Assembly (NCBI GenBank): GCA_022829145.1
Contig: CM040745.1
Coordinates: 15,611,501 to 15,675,500, forward strand
Reading direction: 5' to 3'
DNA length: 64,000 nucleotides
From: Albula goreensis
Taxonomy: Eukaryota > Chordata > Actinopteri > Albuliformes > Albulidae
This document shows positions 28,864 to 40,863 of the stretch, piece after piece. How positions within the stretch are numbered: position 1 is the first letter of the stretch; each line of letters begins with the position of its first letter. The notes beneath the pieces were generated by a model. The model saw nothing but the letters and a program-made list of their open reading frames with translations, made no database searches and had not been told where the DNA came from. The position numbers and the translations under genes are program-made.

Positions 28864-30819
28864 TTCTTTCTGTCTTTCCCGATCAGTCAACTCTCTCAGA
28901 AACAACTTTGTTTTTGTGAAAAGACCTTAATTAGCCATGATATGGTAGAGCAGAGACAGCACGTGTTGCTGGCGTGTTTTGCAATGTGGTCACATATTTA
29001 ATGCTCTATAATTATACATTTTTATACCATGCTCTTTCTCAGCTCATTCTGCTGACTGGATGCCCATTCATTAATGATCCCCACATGGGAATCACATAAG
29101 CAAAACAAAAACTCTGAATTTAATGAAATATGAATAACAAACATACATTAAAGAGCTTTAATCCTGCACTGCACTGAGATCTGGCCTCCGCACTCCCTCA
29201 GCATCAGAAATAATGCATAAACCCTGCACAAACACTCACACGCTGCTGATTAAAAAGTTTGATCATGGTGGCTTAGGATGCTGTGGTTACCCGTGCTGTT
29301 TGTTTCTAGGTTAAGGCTGGAGGGAGTTTCAAAGAGGGAGATCACCATGGCTTTCATGAGGCTGAGTTAATACAGTCTATTGCTATGAACCCCTAAACCC
29401 TGCCTTTTAGAATGAGAAATTTGGAGTAACCAAGCCGATGTTGATGAGCAAGGTTTCAGTGTGTTTCAGACACTGATGTCTCATTGTGAGTTTTGCATCT
29501 CAATAAGATGTTTGCTCACCATCTTTGTGCTGTTACTTGTCACTGTGATTCCCACACATTAATAACTGAGCACATGTTGCCACTAGTTATTTACAATGAT
29601 AACATGTGGTCAATAAAAAAGGAAATGCATACTGTATGGTAATTACTTTTAGGTCTATGCATATTAACTAATGCCCAAGACATGCAATGACCTACAGCAG
29701 TTTTACCCCAATATAACTGCACAATGTAGTCATATACAACCTCTGCAGCAGCCTCACTCCATTCATTCCATAATAGTAAAGGTTTTCATTATTGTGGCCA
29801 GGCCAGGAAGTCAGCTGAAGTAGAGCAGGATTCATGATTCAAGTTCTCAACTGTATTGTCCTTGAAGGATATATCTCTACAGCATAAACAATACACATAC
29901 ATACAAAGTAAATGCAATGAACAGCAGAACAACACAAACAAAAAAGAACAAAACAGTCACATGTAACGTCCCAGCATATAATGCATCAATTGTTATCGTA
30001 AAGGATGGCAGAGAAAATGTCACCTGAGCACTGTCTCCCTGAGCTTCTGAAGGCCCAACCAAACCCTGGTGTTCTGGTCAACATGTTGTGAAATTCTTTT
30101 TTAGTCTAGTAACCAAATCCTTTTTCCTACATTTCCTACAGTGCTGACCTGCACTGTTCTTGACATCAGTGTTATTTCAAGTTAGAGCTAAATGTGAGTC
30201 AATGTTCTTTTAGAGAAACTAAAGAAGCATTACTCCAAAGTAGTAAATCTTATATATTCCTGATTTTGTTCGTGTAACTGAGCTGAAGGAATAATGGGAA
30301 AAATAGATAGTGTCACTGTGAAATAAAGCTTGTTGAGTTCCCATGGAACATTGATGACAGATTTTGGAATATTTTTATGCATATTTTTTTTTTTCGTTTC
30401 ACATTGGCATATAATTTTGATATATCACCATTTTTTGTGGAAAAGCATTTTTTATTGGTGAGGATATTGTGTGTTGGAATTTCAGAAGATGCATTGCATT
30501 TTATTGGATTATAACCATTCAAGGAATCATACAGCTGCAAGTGACACCATGTAGTAATTGCTGAATGTTTGTAGATTATCAGTGTGGAGTTTAGTAAATA
30601 CTTGGGCCATGTCCATAATTTCCAACTTTGGCTAATAATCAAAGGAAAAAGTATTCACTGTCACAGCTTGGTGAGTACAGTGAGCATGAAGTATAACCTG
30701 CCAAAGTGTCCTTGTAGAGAAAAAGCATTACAACACTTGAAATCAGTTGTAAGTAAAAGTTAAGGACAAAAGCTGATTCAGTGCTGACCTTGGAGTTCTA
30801 GAAATCATGTGTGTGTTTA

Positions 30820-30847
30820 ATTGATTAAATCATTTAATTTAATCAAT
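30820..30847. repeat. Short perfect inverted repeat
   Basis: An 11-bp arm, ATTGATTAAAT, at 30820-30830 is exactly complementary to ATTTAATCAAT at 30837-30847 across a 6-base loop. It also reads as two opposed homeodomain-like ATTA sites. AT-rich dyads of this size can occur by chance. Confidence 0.6.
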
Positions 30848-32739
30848 CAAAACCTGGTGTATTAACAGTATATTTGTTTCATTCATAAATTGGCAGATAA
30901 AATGGCTGTAAGACAGCAGGAAAAGGTAACATTACTATTAAATTAACAAATGTATAAAATGACAAATGTAGATCCAGTGGAATGAAGTCAATGTAGTGTG
31001 TGGCCCTTCAGAGAGGATAGTAGCACAATCATGTGTGGATAATGTCACAGGGGTACATCAGGTCATATGGTTCATCTAATTTAAGTTCATTTTTTATTAT
31101 TTTTGTATTAATATTTCTTGGTAGCTGAAATTAAGATATTCCTCTGGATAGACAGGAGAAACTGTGAGCTATAGATAAGGAGGTAGCTAACTGTAAATAT
31201 ATTTATGCTATTTCAGAGCTAGCTAGTTCACTGCAATAACATTGTGTGTGCTCATCCTTATATTTCAAGATTTTTTTATTTAACCTTATGTTGTGCACTG
31301 CAGTTGTTGTTATAGGCATCAATCTGAGATGGTGTGATGGCTTGTTTGAAGCTTATATTGACCAATGTGTAGAATTGTGAGAGAGGTGCATTTTAATGAT
31401 GCAATCAGCAGGAAAGAAAAAGATAAAGATAAAGAAGAAAGATAACTTAAGCTTTATTATGTGGCTATGAGTAGTTGTCTCTGAAGTCATGCTTGTAGTT
31501 TACTCTGGTAAATGCTATGATAAATGCAATAAACCACTCATCCCCAGAGCCATTAACTTGTTTAATAGAGCACTTGGTTCTGAGAATGAGTCTAGAGTTT
31601 CTAATCTCCTGGCCCGCAGTAGACTGGCGAAAGAAACATTTTATCTGCCAGACATTCCTGTTTGCTATCACACTGTTACTAATATCTTCCTAAAGGAGCC
31701 CAGCTCACTGTTGTGACCCAATGCACCATTTCCCTTCTCTTGTTTCACAACCCTCCCCATTCCCTTAATATCATATCTGTAACAGATTAATATGCCTTTG
31801 GTTCAAAATGAATAACAATGCATGATTCCCCCTCTCTGCCCATTTCTCATTGGTTTCACGCCCTCTTTTTTCACCAAAGCAGATGCTCTCGGTTTTAGAG
31901 AATTCTCTAATCCTTCTGTCCGGGCAATATCTCAGACAGATTCATCTACAACAATTGCATGGGAGGTGGCGATATTAAATCAGCAGGCCTTAAACATTAT
32001 TATTGCAACCAGGGAGATTGGGAGAGGATAGGGGTGTCACAGCAACATGCAATCTGCACCCCTACCTCCACATACATCTTTTGCAGAAAACAATATCGCA
32101 GCGATAGGTGGGCAGTTGTCAAAGATGGCTGAGAGAAAGGGAATAGAATTCACAGCATGTTCTCTCATTTTTTCTGTCTCTAAAAACCAGGCTGTTTGGC
32201 ATAACACCTCACACTCAGTTCACCGCTTTTGTGATCATGTTAAAACTTTGTCACCTGCTTATTTTCTTTTGCTTTATCATGGCTGGTTTTATTATTCCTG
32301 CATTGTGTTTAGACCTAAAAGGTGTCCCGGCATGCCAAAGTGTAGTTATGCCTGTGTATGTTACAGAATATGGACTTGTATTGCCATTTGACATTACACA
32401 TATTTTTTACACTTTGTCCATCTGTGGCATTTTCACCATGTTAAATTAAATTCTCTCGCACATTCTGCCAGTTCAGCCACATCAGCAGAAGCTCTTATCT
32501 TACTGCTATGAGCATTTAGGGACAGGCTTAACTGCCAGTGGGATCCAGACTGTGTGTGGTCTGTCACTGTAGTCATAGTGATAATGAATCAATGGCTTTT
32601 CTGATGTCTTACATTGATATGTGATCTGTGCTTGCTTGTCAAATAATACGTTGTTAAGCTCTTTGATATGATTTAAGAATTTCTGTGGAGAACAATGTGT
32701 GTGTCGATTTTTGCCCTTCGTTTAGTCCATTGTTTGAAT

Positions 32740-32825
32740 GCGCATTTACAACCATAGGCATGACCTATTACTCCCTTCATTTTGGGAGCCTCAGATGTTA
32801 AATTTACCATCTGAGCCACTGTAGT
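32740..32825 (-). repeat. Possible SINE remnant (tRNA-like box A, minus strand)
   Basis: On the minus strand the sequence TGGCTCAGATGG near 32809-32820 fits a tRNA box A, but no convincing box B or tail follows. An 8-bp dyad (CTCAGATG with CATCTGAG) overlaps it and could create the likeness by chance. Confidence 0.25.
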
Positions 32826-32939
32826 TCCTATACTGGAGGACTGTGAGAGTCAGCCCTGCAGTACTCTCTGCCACTTCAAGTTCTGACATAGTCCAGAAAG
32901 TTTAAATGTGCATTTATGTTCCTCCCTTGATTTTGGTGA

Positions 32940-33090
32940 GCATCTACAGATTGGTATGCTGACGACTGTGTGCACCTACAGATCGGTGTGCTACAGGCTG
33001 TATGCACCTACATATGGGTTTGCCACAGACTGTATGCACCTACAAATGGGTTTGCTGCAGACTCTGTGCACCTACAGACTGTTGTGTTGG
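32940..33090 (+). repeat. 32-bp minisatellite, about 4.7 copies
   Basis: Units begin at 32940, 32972, 33004, 33036 and 33068, exactly 32 bases apart. Each starts GCACCTACA or GCATCTACA, followed by a GGTNTGCT-like core and ending in ACTGT. Copies differ at several positions, so the array is old. An open frame of 154 codons crosses it, but its repetitive composition comes from the array. Confidence 0.93.
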
Positions 33091-34818
33091 GCTGGGCTCC
33101 TTACTGCCACTATCTCCCCAGATCTGACAGTGAGGCTGATAACATGGCACATGATGCAACTTCCTTTTTTTCTGGTCTCACAGGCATTGTGTCATTCTTC
33201 CACTAGAGGGACACTTTCCTCTTTGTTCCAAACGCTACTCATTCACTGGGGTAACCGCAGGTTTGCCCTTTATTCCAGAAGCTCTCCATACATAATGAGT
33301 CACATAGCGTGGCGCCACTCTGCACCTCGTCAATGTGAATGCTCAGTCAGGCTTGAATGCCAAGTGACGTGACAATGGTGCGGCATTAAATTCACGTTTG
33401 TGCATCACCTCATCCTCACCTCGACCCACTTGTGCTGTGTCTGTGGTCACCACTTGCACTGTCACACATTTCACTCAACCAGAAAAACATTGTTTTTCTT
33501 TTCACTCAGTCTAGCAAGTAGTTAAAAATTTTATGTAGTCGAGTGAATGTATTTGTTCTTTTGGGGTTACAAGTTTTAATACATGAAATTGCTATTTTAT
33601 TTGAATGGAGAGCTGCTGTATTTTATTTCCCAAGCGTTGAAGACATCCCTATTCCAATGCATTTATGCGGGGTGCTGTTCGTGACCTTGTATAAGGTTTG
33701 ACTGGGGAAGCGTGAGCTGAATTAACTGCCTTGTTACCAAGGTGCTCAGTGCTGTTGTAATCTCAACGCATGAGTCACAGCATTTAGATGGAGTATTCCT
33801 CTGTGAGCTGTTTTGTCTGATTAACAGTTTTAATACACCCTTATCTTTGGAGCGAGTTTCTTGAAAGCAATCTTTCCTAAACTTTGAGCGAGAATTCCTT
33901 TCAGCATCTGAATGAATCATTTCTTAATCATTGCACTGCACTAATGAATTTACAGAAGTATTTTAGATAGTCTGTTACACTACACAATGACTGATGTTAT
34001 CCTTGTCAGGTCTTTGGTGTCCTGTACTCTTGTCAGGTTGCATACTCCTTCTCAGATGCCAAGCAGTGTCTGGTCCTTGTTATCACAGATACATAAGGCT
34101 CACAATACAAACTTAATGGAGTGCTGGGTGCTTAGAGTATAGAGGAAAGTTTCACTTTTACATAACTTGCTGCCATCCATAGAAATTCCATCATACCCTT
34201 TTAAAGATGGGAAGTACAATGCGAATGGAGTCCTGGTTAAATTCCACAGGCATGCTGTCTCTGTACAGCCACCTGTGGATCTTCATGATGTCATATGGAG
34301 TTTAAATGAAATAGCTATGTAACTAGAGAGCCCTAAAAAATGTGCAATACATTATGTAGAAAATTAATTATAAGGAATTATGTCCTCCTTTTGTATCTTG
34401 AACGGGGGTGCTTGGCCTATAGCAGTGTGCTGAGTTAAACTGACAGCTGCCTGCTAGTGACACCTCCACTGACAGATACAGACATGCATTTGAATGTAGG
34501 AGCCAGGCTTACTGCGAGTGGCTGTGCATTAGCAATAGATCCACTGAGTGGTAATAATGACTTCACTTGTTTAATGTGTATTACTTCTGAGCCTCTGACT
34601 ACTGTGGTGGTAGTGTGTGGAGCTGCAGAAGACTGAGTTCCTGTCAGACAGCTCTAAGCATGCTCTCACACCATCCCCCGGTGGATGCAGGGGCAGGTGC
34701 CCCTCCAGCACAGCTTCTAAATCAGGAATGGTGATTGATTGGGGTGCTGGGCCTGTGTCTTACAAGCCTGCCTGCCTCCATGCTCAGAGTCCCCGCTCAG
34801 GTTTAAAGAGGCCCGCAG

Positions 34819-34849
34819 GCCGCAGGACCCAGGCCGCAGGACCCAGGCC
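34819..34849 (+). repeat. 14-bp tandem duplication (GC-rich)
   Basis: The 14-mer GCCGCAGGACCCAG occurs twice in tandem (34819-34832 and 34833-34846) and is preceded by a related GCCCGCAG. It is an unusually GC-rich patch in an AT-rich intron. Confidence 0.9.
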
Positions 34850-37552
34850 AGGGTTCTGATAAGCAGTAATGGCAAATCGTCTCAGGCGAGGTATAATTGC
34901 ATTAGAGGGCACGAAATGCGGCTCGGCCAGGAGGAATGCAGAGACTTTACAGCTAGGGACTCAGATGAGAACCTTGAAGCTGGATTATTACAACCCATTG
35001 ATCACTGAGAATGGTGTAAGGAGCACAGCATTATCAGTCAGGTGGTCACAGTGAATTTTGTTCAACCTTATCACAAGGTGCTGTTTTCATGTTTGTAAAA
35101 ATCCATGTCTTGTACTTTGTATTTCTTTCTTCTCTAAGCAATGTAATTGTTAAACCTCTTTTGAACCAACTTTTAAGATGCAGTGGGGTTGCTTTGGTAA
35201 CATACACCAGGAAAGGCCAGGATGTACTGTGTGAGGCTTTATGGTGGCTGGTTTTGGGGAGATGGGTGATTGATGGGGTGAGATCTGCCTGTGCTGAAAG
35301 AGCATGAGTGAGTTCTCTTTCTGCATCTGAATTCCAATAACAGTAATTGTACAATGTAGCCACATTTCTTTTTTTCATTACCATACATATATTTTAAAAA
35401 TCCTTCATGATTCAATTTATTTTCTTGTGGAGGATAAGTTTTGACTCTCTGTATTCATTACTTTTCAGCCCATCCTGATAGTGGGCGGGGCAGATCCGCC
35501 ATGACAGTCTGTGATCTGAACTATTCTGGGCCATATAAAGGTATACCTGAAGTTCTAGTCAAACTTCTGCACTCACAGCCTTCACTAGACTCATCTATGG
35601 ACACATTTAAAGTTATCTGTGATTCCTTTATCCCACAGCAATAAAAGAAGAAATCCTACACCGCCCCCTCGTCTTTATTACACCCTAGACCATGTTATAC
35701 ATTTATTTTTTTTAATATAATTTGCAGTCAATATATCTCATATATTTTACATGTAGCCCACCCCTTCCAGTATCAAGATAGCTTGTTACAATCCATATAA
35801 ATGTCCCAAAAAAATAATTTTTGAAATGTGGTCACTTAGTGTACTTACAGAGCATCGCCTTCCAGTCTGTACAGTATATCCAACTTAATTGCATGATTAT
35901 GGGTATAAATATGACTGTAATCCATGAAATCTCAGCTTGAAATACAAGGCCAGGGAATAGCTTTCATTACATCACAAGCCTGTCGTATTCAGCTAACGAC
36001 TTCCCTTGTAAAATGACCAACATGTCAAAAGACCAATCGTAGTTCTGCAAATTTGGTCTAAGACCCACCTTTTGGTTTTCACCAGCTTTCTCTTTATAGG
36101 TTGAAAAAACAGTCAAACAACTTACATGACAAATCAGAGCAGATTCTGCTGAATTCGCAGACACCCGATATGTTGACATTCCATTCTATGTATGGAAGGT
36201 CTCTTCATTGTCTCTCCGGGTGCCCTGCTGTGAAGTGAAAACACACAGATTGTGGTTGCTCAAGCGAACAGTGCTCAGAGCAGACAAACTGCAGACCAGG
36301 ATTTTTGTGTGTCAGAAAACATTCATAAAACATTGAAATATTGGAGAAGAAAGAAGTTTTTCTCTGCCTTGTATGTAGTTTTACCATGTTTTGGTAAGGC
36401 CCTTTTAGAGTGTGATAACTTTAATTAAGTGCACCGTTCTTTAGAGACGGGAGACATGAATTCTGCATTGTAATTTTCCCCCTAGCTGACTTGGATTCTT
36501 CACAATAAATTGTAATGTAAAAAACAAACAAATCGCTTTTCTATTTTTTGCACTTTTATGCATACTTTTTGTGTTCCATGACAACTTTATGACAAGTTTC
36601 ATAGATTTTGTCTTGAGTCTTGCTGACACATGTGTTTCCTTCAAAACAAGCCATCAACCATGTTTCTACAGTGTGTATTGACAAAGTGATAAGGTTTTGA
36701 CTAAAACTACTGCAAACTGGCAAGAAAATGCCCTTTTCTGCCTTTGTGCTTAAAAGGTTTTAATGACTCCATGGTGCTTGTAATTAGAGTAGGGGTTGGC
36801 TCCATTGCTCTCGCCAAATTCAGAAGTTTTCTTTCTCAAGCTGCTCATCTAATGATCTCATAGGTCAAATGGCTCAATAATTCTCTCCTTTTACGTCCTC
36901 AGCAAATGTAAGATTCTGACTGTGCATGGCCCATGTGGGTGCCACACATTGTTGATGGTTTAGACAAATTTTTTATTTCCTTCTTCTACACTGTGAAGTG
37001 ATTTTAGATTTGTGAAAGCTAATTTATAATTGCAATCATTTGAAAATTGTTAATTTTTTGACATCTTTAATTATTGGAAGTCTTACTGAACCAGGACTGT
37101 GCACAATAGCACTTGTTTTGTGCTGAACACACTTAGATTCTTTGATATTTGTTTACTCTACTTGTCTATTGACTTAACATAACACCATGATCATCTCTAG
37201 TGCATTGCCACCCAGCACTGTGCCCTTATCAGTGATTCATTGAAATTCATCATGTGAATCTCATCTCACTTTGAAGGCAACACTCTCTCTGCTCATTTAG
37301 CTAAGTGTATTAAAGCCAACATGTTCCAAGCAACACCAATCTTTGTTTTTGTTTAGTCTCCTACCGCCTAATTAATATTTTGGAAGGTATGGCCCTCTGG
37401 GCATTTTTAGCTGGGATGGCATACAACCTGACTGTTAATTAGTGCTCTAGGATACCTCTGGATGATAAAGCCCTGGTTTAATTGCTAAATCATTCCCAGC
37501 AATTTCCGGAGTTAAGCTTCATTGACCAGAGCATGAGCAGTTATAAGGTGTT

Positions 37553-37556
<4 letters not shown>

Positions 37557-37644
<88 letters not shown>
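37557..37644. repeat. (TG)n microsatellite, 88 bp
   Basis: Uninterrupted TG tract in intron 3, preceded by a run of seven T. The polyVC frame across it is a repeat translation. Confidence 0.98.
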
Positions 37645-37647
<3 letters not shown>

Positions 37648-39214
37648 TTGTGCTTGCATCTTTGTAATTGCTCTGGGTCAGCCTAGCTGTTCAGTGATTT
37701 TTGTCACTGTAAAAAAGTCTGTCAGTCACCAAGTAAATCAATTAAACATGGCTTCCTGGATGGAGTTTTCACAGCATGATGAATACAGTTCAGAGGAACT
37801 GTGACAGCTGTAGTATATCGAATAACTATCATAGTCAAACAGCTCATGTACACAGTAAGCTATGCTGCAGGTGACATCACTTGTCAGTGCTTGTCATTGC
37901 AAGAATTCTACGCTCACTTACATTATGTTCGACATATCAGTTCTTCTCCACTTCTATGAATGCACTGTGCAGGAGGGTACATTTTTATATTGCAGAGCAT
38001 CTCCACTAAACTCCACATAGTACAGCAACCAGCTTCGCAAAGTGGAGATATGTAAGGTTTGTGTTCAGCAGGTATCTAAATGGAGAGAGAAATTACTGCA
38101 AGCATCAGCAAGAGAGAGATTGGGGGAGAGGGTTGACAAAAGATATGGGAAGAAAAAAGACGAGATTAAGCATAGGAAAACAGGAAGACAAAGATGAGAG
38201 GATGAGTAGAAGAGCACAAAACCATGTGGATATGACCTTTGAAGTATTCGTATGTGTGTGCATGTATACGTGTGTAACAGAGAGACTGAGAAAATTTGAC
38301 CAGTAAATGCATTTGTGTTTACTTTTGTGCATGTGTTTGTAGCTGTGTGCATGTTTTTGAGTCTTTGTTTGTGAGGGAATGCAAACACATGATTGTAGTC
38401 ATACACAGTCCGCTGTTGATTGATTGTCTTGTTCTGGGCAACATTCAGCAATAAGCTTGGAATATGAAGGGTTACAGATTGCAATAAAACATTTGGGAGC
38501 TCATTTAAAGTAAGGTATATTTTGTTACAATTTACTTTTTATCTTTCTAAATGGACCCCTGTGATTTACCACAGGCAACGATAACAGGAAAAAAAACTCA
38601 CAGCCCCTAGAGCTCACTTAACGATTAGACATAAATGTCAAACCCACAAAATACCAGACAGTAAAAGACAAATGATTAAAGCCTAATGTTGGTAAGGGGT
38701 TTGCAGGGTTTCAGAAGGGGGGATGGTTTGTGGGAATGGTTTAGAACTGAAGCTGGCGTTGGTGTTAATGATGAGGAGGTCAGATGCAGGCTGTGTTCAT
38801 GCATACATGCTTGCGGGCAGGGGTTGCTTCGTGTGCTCTTTATGGTAAGTCTATGGTGCTGTACGCCCACTCTCTGCCGGGTGTGTCCTTTCCCAGCATG
38901 CTTTAGCCAACATGAGTAACTGTTAGTGCTTTGTTCATCACCTCTCAGGGAACAGAATACTCCCAATTGTAACAGACCCTTGGACATTGTGCCAGAGTAA
39001 GCCTTTATTTTATTTTCTTACCTAACAATATTTTTGTTTTTGTGTTTGTTTGTTGTTTTGGTTCTTGGTTCTTGCGGCAACACTTGCCTTCACCATAGAG
39101 AAGGATATAATAATGACCAAAAGAAGAGATGTTAATTTGGGGTTGTGGTTTTGTTTTTCTCACATTCACTGGAGAGAATATAATTAGGACACAAGGAAAG
39201 GAGGCTGACAAAAG

Positions 39215-39239
39215 TTTTTTTTTTTTTTTTTTTTTTTTT
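39215..39239. repeat. Poly-T tract (25 T)
   Basis: Run of 25 T. It could be the reversed poly-A tail of an inserted retroelement, but the sequence to its left shows no element I recognise and no target-site duplication was found. Confidence 0.95.
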
Positions 39240-40734
39240 GACATGCACACAAAGCAGCATTGTCATGTGTGCATGTCACTTCTAACAAAAACTCCCTGGG
39301 ACTAATCTTCTGCTCCTGTCAATGTTTTATGTCTTATTTTTGATTACACAATATTAGTATGAATAATTAATATGTATAAAAACATACGTAGCTGAAAGGT
39401 AAAGGTAAACCCCAGGTGTCCTTCATAAAAATGATATCACACCTTTCTGCATCTTTATTCATAGTGTCATTGTGGGAATCTTGTAAAAAGACTTGTTATG
39501 TGCTGAGTGGCATCCAGTTTAATGTCTGCTACTCAGCCAAGGCTTACAGTCATCCTCTGGAGCAGCCATCAAATGATGTGCATTCTAATGATTCCTATAA
39601 AGGACTCCTTTAGTCAGGTATACACAAACTAGCCAGAAAATATGTGGTGTGCTTCTGCATTTTTCCATTTTGTTTGCTCATTGTCTTAAACTCACAAAGA
39701 AAATGGACAACACCCTCACCTGAACCCTCCAGTCACCAGTGGGTGGGTATTAAATTATCTTTATTAACACAGAGATTTGGACATTCCAACATCACTAATT
39801 ATCTGTGGAGCAACATAGTGTGATCAGGTTTGAGTTCATCTCACCTGTATCACCCAAGCAATTTAATCCACTTTTGAGAAATATTCAGCTCTCATAACCA
39901 TTGTTAATCGGCTGTAAGATTTTACCAACCCCGCTGGAGTGTGGATTAAGTCGGACAAGGGATTCAGAAAAATTCCAATCCTGCAATAGACCTGACCCAA
40001 TGACGCAGTGATGAGGCTGTCTTCAGCAGGACGTTTCTGTGTATGAGTGGTAAATATGCGCTTTACATCTCAGATTTATTTAGTTTCATAGTTTTCTATG
40101 GTTTAAAAATGAATAATATAATCAGAAAATATTGTATGTTGTTGTTGGTTCACTGATTACTCCTCTTTTTTCAGTGGCAGTGATGCCTTTCTAAAGATAG
40201 CTGTATGGTAGTTATCATCATCAAGGCAGCTCTGAAGGAAAGCCATTTTGTGAAGTAATGCCTGTCATTACATAATGTCTACGTGATGAGGACAGTAGTA
40301 TAATTACAGAGGCATGCTGACACACTGCAGTGCGGATAGGATTATGAATTATGATTATAAATATGATAGAGTGAAAGGAAGGTAATTGTGTCTGCCAGAC
40401 ATGCCCAATCTGTATATGAGGAGTGCATGCAGTAATCCAACAGTAGCCCAGGGAGAAGACTGTTTCATCGATGGATAGATGATAATTTATTCTTTCAGGC
40501 GGTCCAAAATGAAGGTCTCATTTGTGTCAACCAGAATTCTTTGAAACAAAGGATTGTGGGATTGAAGCAGTGGCCAGTGATTGACAGCATGATGTCACGA
40601 ATAAAGTGGGAAGAATGAGTAGAGTTTAATGGTCATGTGAACTCTTTTATGGAGATGAGTTCACAGGCCTGGTCTATCTGGCTATGGGGCACATTTTCAT
40701 CATTTTTACTGAGATTTCCCTTTCCTGTCCACAG

Positions 40735-40863
40735 AGATCCTAAACGGGGGTGTGTACGTGGATCAAAACAAGTTCCTGTGCCATGCTGATACCATACATT
40801 GGCAGGACATCGTCAAAAACTCTCGAGAGCTCCTGGTGGTACCCACCAATAGTAGCACAGGAT
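40735..40863 (+). CDS. erbb4: erbb4 exon 4 (end of L1), two codons short
   Basis: This exon completes L domain 1 and leads into the first cysteine-rich domain. It starts after CCTGTCCACAG with two bases that finish the Glu codon of exon 3, giving [16 protein letters not shown] and DTIHWQDIV. It ends one base into a Cys codon at the donor GAT/GTGAGT. At 129 bp it is 6 bp shorter than the 135 bp I recall for human. The difference falls after DIVKN, where human has a PWPSNLT segment and this gene reads [14 protein letters not shown]. The NLT sequon is therefore missing, while a nearby NSS sequon remains. Confidence 0.96.

Larger units (their letters stand above)
18114..40734 (+). other. erbb4: Intron 3 (22.6 kb)
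   Basis: This is the largest complete intron in the window, separating the two L1 exons. It is AT-rich and contains CT, TG, CA and poly-T tracts, a 32-bp minisatellite, a 14-bp duplication and a second copy of a dispersed repeat, all listed separately. No open frame resembles a known protein and no RNA gene was recognised. Several stretches (21500-21620, 31540-32060, 33690-33910, 34850-35000) are compositionally unlike their neighbours and may be regulatory. The rest shows nothing I can identify. Confidence 0.9.

Noticed and set aside
32940..33090. CRISPR-like array
   Set aside because: Units are directly adjacent with no spacers, and the DNA is vertebrate intron.
32908..33372. 154-codon open frame on the + strand
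   Set aside because: About a third of it is the translated 32-bp minisatellite and the rest has no family resemblance.
38065..38484. 139-codon open frame on the minus strand
   Set aside because: Arises from purine-rich (GAGA, AAGA) and TG-rich stretches on the + strand; low-complexity Ser/Leu/His composition and no domain.
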